From positions 1 through 32,771 of the forward strand of contig JAEVYU010000045.1 in assembly GCA_023392595.1 (NCBI GenBank): a stretch of DNA of 32,771 nucleotides, read 5' to 3'. Below, one piece after another: positions 30,060 through 32,771 of this stretch. Both the position numbers and the translations under genes were made by a program. The notes under the pieces are model-generated. The model was not told the origin of the DNA. It did not search any database and worked only from the letters and a program-made list of their open reading frames with translations. The stretch comes from Bacillota bacterium (lineage in GTDB: Bacteria; Bacillota; UBA4882; UBA8346). Each line of letters opens with the position of its first letter. Within the stretch, counting starts at the first letter, position 1.

Positions 30060-30195
30060 ACTATTTTTTTACTTTGCCTTTCTCATCGATTTTAACTATT
30101 TTTGCAGCTGCCCTTTTTTATGTTCCCGATTAACTCCTGAAATCGCGCCCTCTAAAGAAGTACTCATAAACCCATCGGGGATATGTATTTCCCGA

Positions 30196-30224
30196 TTGAC
30201 ACTTCCAAAATATGTAGGTATAAT
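30196..30224 (+). promoter_or_regulatory. Consensus sigma-A promoter of the ROK/MFS operon
   Basis: TTGACA at 30196-30201 and TATAAT at 30219-30224, both perfect, with the ideal 17-base spacer. Transcription should begin near 30231, about 50 bases before the ROK start. A promoter this strong needs repression, which fits the operator-like repeats just downstream. Confidence 0.9.
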
Positions 30225-30226
30225 TT

Positions 30227-30264
30227 ATTTTAAAATACCACTTTCAACAACCATTATCGAAAGT
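30227..30264 (+). promoter_or_regulatory. Candidate operators at the transcription start
   Basis: ATTTTAAAAT (30227-30236) is a perfect palindrome over the expected start point. ACTTTC (30240-30245) and GAAAGT (30259-30264) form inverted arms 13 bases apart. Either could be bound by the ROK regulator encoded next, giving autoregulation. Binding is inference. Confidence 0.5.
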
Positions 30265-30281
30265 TGCTAGAGGAAAAAACC

Positions 30282-31313
30282 ATGCCGCAAATCACCAATA
30301 ACGGGTTTAAAGTCAAGCAAATCAATACTGAGCTTGTAAAAACGGCATTAAAAGCTCTAACTTATGGAACGAAGTTGACTCTGGCAAACGCCACCGGGCT
30401 AAGTGTCGCCACCTGCAGCAATATCCTCAATGAACTTTTACAAACCGGAGAAATTATGGAGATCGATTTGGCCCAGCCCAACGGCGGTCGTCCGGCAAGA
30501 CGTTTCATATATAACGCCTACTATTCCTTGATTGCCTGTTTATATGCCGGAGCAGAAGGCGGTGTCCATACCATCACCTATACTGTTGCCAACATGATGG
30601 GAGAAATTATTGAGGAAAATTCGGCCAACTTCGCTCGAATTAATTATGAAGTCATTGAACGTTTGGTGGGCGAATTGATTAATCGATACCCCAATATTAA
30701 AGCTATCGGGATTGGGCTTCCCGGTGTTGTTAACCGGGGCGTGATAGATATTTGTGATCTTAAAGAGTTAATGCATGTTCCATTAGGGATTAAACTTAAA
30801 GAACAATATCAGCTGGAATTTACCATTGAAAATGATATGAATACTATCGTCTACGGTTTTTACAAAAAACAAAATTATGATGGAGATAAAACCATTGCCT
30901 TTTTATACTTCCCCAAGAATAACTTGCCCGGAGGGGGCATTATGGTGGACGGACATATTTTAAAAGGCAATACAAAATTTGCAGGTGAAGTATCTTTTTT
31001 ACCTTTGGACTTATCACAGGAAGCCCAATTAATACAGCTTCATAACGAGCACACCTTTATTCCGTTAGTGGTAAAAACCATTGTCTCCATAATCGCTATC
31101 ATTAATCCGGAAACCATTGCGTTAACGGGAGAGTTGTTTAAGAATGATCAAATTGTTGACATTTATAACCGCTGCCTTGAAATAATCCCCCAAGAACATA
31201 TGCCGGAGATATTTTTGCAGAAAGATGTCCGCGCCGATTATCTGAACGGGCTGATAGCCATCACCCTGGAAAGTTTAACCTATCACCTGCAGTTGGTTGA
31301 GAAAAGGATATAA
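30282..31313 (+). CDS. ROK family transcriptional regulator
   Basis: A 343-residue protein: a winged helix-turn-helix at ~15-70 (LTLANATGLSVATCSNILNE, LLQTGEIMEIDLAQPNGGRP) followed by a ROK domain (AIGIGLPGVVNRGVIDICDL, FTIENDMNTIVYGFY, PGGGIMVDGHILKGNTKFAG). The phosphotransfer-type Asp in END is kept, but the ExGH and CxCGxxGC zinc motifs of active sugar kinases are absent, so it is a NagC/XylR-like repressor rather than a kinase. ATG 30282 is preceded by AGAGG; TTG 30264 is less likely. It probably senses a sugar carried by the transporter downstream and represses its own promoter. Confidence 0.85.
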   Translation: MPQITNNGFKVKQINTELVKTALKALTYGTKLTLANATGLSVATCSNILNELLQTGEIMEIDLAQPNGGRPARRFIYNAYYSLIACLYAGAEGGVHTITYTVANMMGEIIEENSANFARINYEVIERLVGELINRYPNIKAIGIGLPGVVNRGVIDICDLKELMHVPLGIKLKEQYQLEFTIENDMNTIVYGFYKKQNYDGDKTIAFLYFPKNNLPGGGIMVDGHILKGNTKFAGEVSFLPLDLSQEAQLIQLHNEHTFIPLVVKTIVSIIAIINPETIALTGELFKNDQIVDIYNRCLEIIPQEHMPEIFLQKDVRADYLNGLIAITLESLTYHLQLVEKRI

Positions 31314-31347
31314 AGAAATCATTCATAGGTAAAGGAGTTCGGCATTC

Positions 31348-32583
31348 ATGGCAACCTTTTTTTTAATCATCATTTATTTGGCCTTTATCAGTTTGGGATT
31401 ACCCGATTCATTACTGGGAGCGGCCTGGCCGGTTATGCAGCTTGATATCAAAGCGCCCTTGGCGGCGGCGGGGATTGTCTCCATGACCATCGCCGGCGGG
31501 ACCATCCTTTCCAGTTTGGCCAGCGGCACTGTGATCAAACGGCTAGGCACCGGCAGGGTTACTTTTATCAGTTGTCTGATGACCGCCAGCGCCTTGCTGG
31601 GTTTCTCGCTGGCGCCCTCATTGTTTTGGCTGATTTTGTTGGCGGTGCCGCTTGGGTTGGGAGCGGGTTCGGTCGATGCCGCCTTAAACAACTATGTCGC
31701 CACCCATTACCAGGCTCATCATATGAGTTGGCTGCATTGCTTCTGGGGAGTGGGGGCCACGATTGGACCGGTAATCATGGCGCAGTATATTGCCGGTCAA
31801 AACGCCTGGCGTAGCGGCTACCTGACGATTTCCATCATCCAGTTCTCCTTGACGGTATTGCTTTTTTTCACTTTACCCCTATGGAACCGCACGGAAAATG
31901 CCGGGGCAAATAGTCAGGCAGCCTCGGGCGAGGTTTCGGGGCAGGGAAGTGATTTGCCCGCAGAAAAGAAGCCGGCCCCGAAACTTTTAAAACTGAACGG
32001 TGTCAGACCCGCATTGGTAGCTTTTTTGTTCTATTGCGGCGCTGAAGCCAGCTTGGGTTTGTGGGGCGGCAGTTTCCTGGTGAATATCAAAGGATTGCCT
32101 CCAGCGACGGCGGCACGGTGGGTATCCCTGTATTACGCGGGAATTACAGTCGGCAGGCTGATTTCCGGATTTGTTACCATGAAGCTCGCCAACATCATCC
32201 TGATCCGGGTGGGACAAATGATCGCCTTCACCGGCGCGGTGGTCCTTTTGCTGCCTTTGCCAGCCTTTTATGCGCTTGTCGGTTTTATTTTGGTCGGACT
32301 GGGTTGCGCCCCCATTTATCCCTGTATGCTGCATGAAACGCCCAGCCGTTTCGGACCGGAACATTCACAGACCATTATCGGCTACCAGATGGCAGTGGCC
32401 TATACCGGAAGCACTTTTTTACCGCCGCTGGTCGGATTGATCGCCTCAGGGTCCACCATGCGGGTCGTACCGCTTTTTCTGGCCTTCTTTATCGTCTTGA
32501 TGCTGATTGGATCGGAAAGACTCAATGCTTTGATGAGGAGGAAAAACCGAAGCGGACTTTCCGTGACGCAAAGGATTATTTGA
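31348..32583 (+). CDS. MFS transporter, fucose-permease-like
   Basis: A 411-residue membrane protein with about 12 hydrophobic segments and a hydrophilic loop at ~185-215 (SQAASGEVSGQGSDLPAEKK) between the two six-helix halves. Motifs: SLGLPDSLLGAAWPVM near the N-terminus, GTVIKRLGTGRVTFISCLM (loop 2-3), GLGAGSVDAALNNYVATHYQ and WLHCFWGVGATIGPV, all typical of the FucP/YbjJ-like sugar transporter branch. AAAGGAG precedes ATG 31348, 34 bases after the ROK gene, so one operon. The substrate is likely a sugar or sugar derivative. GC-rich compared with the immunity block. Confidence 0.85.
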   Translation: MATFFLIIIYLAFISLGLPDSLLGAAWPVMQLDIKAPLAAAGIVSMTIAGGTILSSLASGTVIKRLGTGRVTFISCLMTASALLGFSLAPSLFWLILLAVPLGLGAGSVDAALNNYVATHYQAHHMSWLHCFWGVGATIGPVIMAQYIAGQNAWRSGYLTISIIQFSLTVLLFFTLPLWNRTENAGANSQAASGEVSGQGSDLPAEKKPAPKLLKLNGVRPALVAFLFYCGAEASLGLWGGSFLVNIKGLPPATAARWVSLYYAGITVGRLISGFVTMKLANIILIRVGQMIAFTGAVVLLLPLPAFYALVGFILVGLGCAPIYPCMLHETPSRFGPEHSQTIIGYQMAVAYTGSTFLPPLVGLIASGSTMRVVPLFLAFFIVLMLIGSERLNALMRRKNRSGLSVTQRII

Positions 32584-32592
32584 ACGATGGAA

Positions 32593-32641
32593 TGATTTTC
32601 ATTCTCCGGAGAGTGATTTTCATTCTCCCGAGAATGGTTTT
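32593..32641 (+). terminator. Tandem repeat and terminator after the MFS gene
   Basis: TGATTTTCATTCTCC occurs at 32593-32607 and again at 32614-32628, 21 bases apart. The first unit includes the palindrome TCTCCGGAGA, the second CATTCTCCCGAGAATG (32621-32636) followed by GTTTTT. The last hairpin plus T-run is a good rho-independent terminator for the ROK/MFS operon. Confidence 0.6.
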
Positions 32642-32771
32642 TAGGGAACCACTGATTAAAACAGAACAATTCAAGGGATATCCTGGAACATAACTAGGAG
32701 ATATCGTATAATAAAGGTAACAAAATCAAGGAGAAATCCATGAAACAACAAACTTTCAGCGATATGGAATA
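32641..32771 (+). mobile_element. Left end of an IS5-family insertion sequence (partial)
   Basis: From 32645 the sequence GGAACCACTGATTAAA looks like an IS5-type terminal inverted repeat. It is preceded by TTAG (32641-32644), which fits the YTAR target of many IS5 elements. A short leader with TATAAT (32707-32712) and GGAG leads to the transposase start at 32740. The rest of the element and its right end lie outside the window. Confidence 0.6.
32740..32771 (+). CDS. IS5-family transposase, first residues (partial)
   Basis: ATG 32740 follows AAGGAG and reads MKQQTFSDMEY up to the window edge. This opening (K/Q-x-TF-x-D-x-EY) is characteristic of IS5-group transposases, where NRKxKTRxE usually follows. 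The catalytic DDE domain lies beyond the window. Confidence 0.65.
   Translation, partial: MKQQTFSDME

Noticed and set aside
31374..31691. Minus-strand frames opposite the MFS gene
   Set aside because: They are GC-rich shadows of a well-supported 12-helix transporter.

Overview
The window is a long, scrambled array of polymorphic-toxin immunity genes (a polyimmunity locus) from what looks like a Gram-positive-lineage bacterium (Bacillota). Gene starts carry strong GGAGG-type ribosome binding sites, TTG and GTG starts are common, one promoter is a perfect sigma-A type, and the gene families (YezG, SUKH/SMI1-KNR4, Imm21, Imm22, Tdi1) are typical of toxin systems in that phylum. A small predicted outer-membrane beta-barrel protein on the minus strand, ending in an aromatic residue, hints at a diderm lineage (for example Halanaerobiales or Limnochordia/Hydrogenispora relatives). 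That placement is inference.

Layout. 1-133: the last codons of a gene that is probably the toxin feeding the array. 310-8692: immunity block 1 (Imm11, a broken YSLDGGLP-type gene, an Imm21 copy with an internal stop, ankyrin/DUF4303-like, SUKH, several orphan families, intact Imm21, YezG, DUF4304-like, Imm1-like). 9102-11647: a higher-GC module of a CASTOR/POLLUX-type ion channel and a convergent beta-barrel gene, flanked by two direct copies of a roughly 65-bp hairpin-bearing repeat. 11961-30059: immunity block 2 (ankyrin, Sel1, SUKH, TPR, Imm22, GAD/Tdi1, SUKH-4, a DUF3137-LemA pair, many unnamed families). 30196-32583: a ROK regulator with a consensus promoter, then an MFS transporter, ordinary chromosomal genes. 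32641-end: the left end of an IS5-type insertion sequence.

How it works together. The immunity genes are co-directional and nearly all have their own ribosome binding site, as expected for proteins that each neutralise one toxin C-terminal domain delivered by relatives. The most striking property is the amount of debris. At least nine gene families appear once complete (or nearly so) and again as a 3' tail or 5' stub, often with the tail running straight into the ribosome binding site of an unrelated next gene. Tail-bearing junctions have produced truncated SUKH and Sel1 genes, and one long ORF (15559-17124) keeps an internal ribosome binding site where a second gene probably once started. 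The locus therefore reads as a record of repeated cassette exchange by recombination in short shared tails.

Limits. Family names come from sequence recognition by eye. DUF names marked as 'like' should be treated as hypotheses. No RNA genes or CRISPR arrays were seen.
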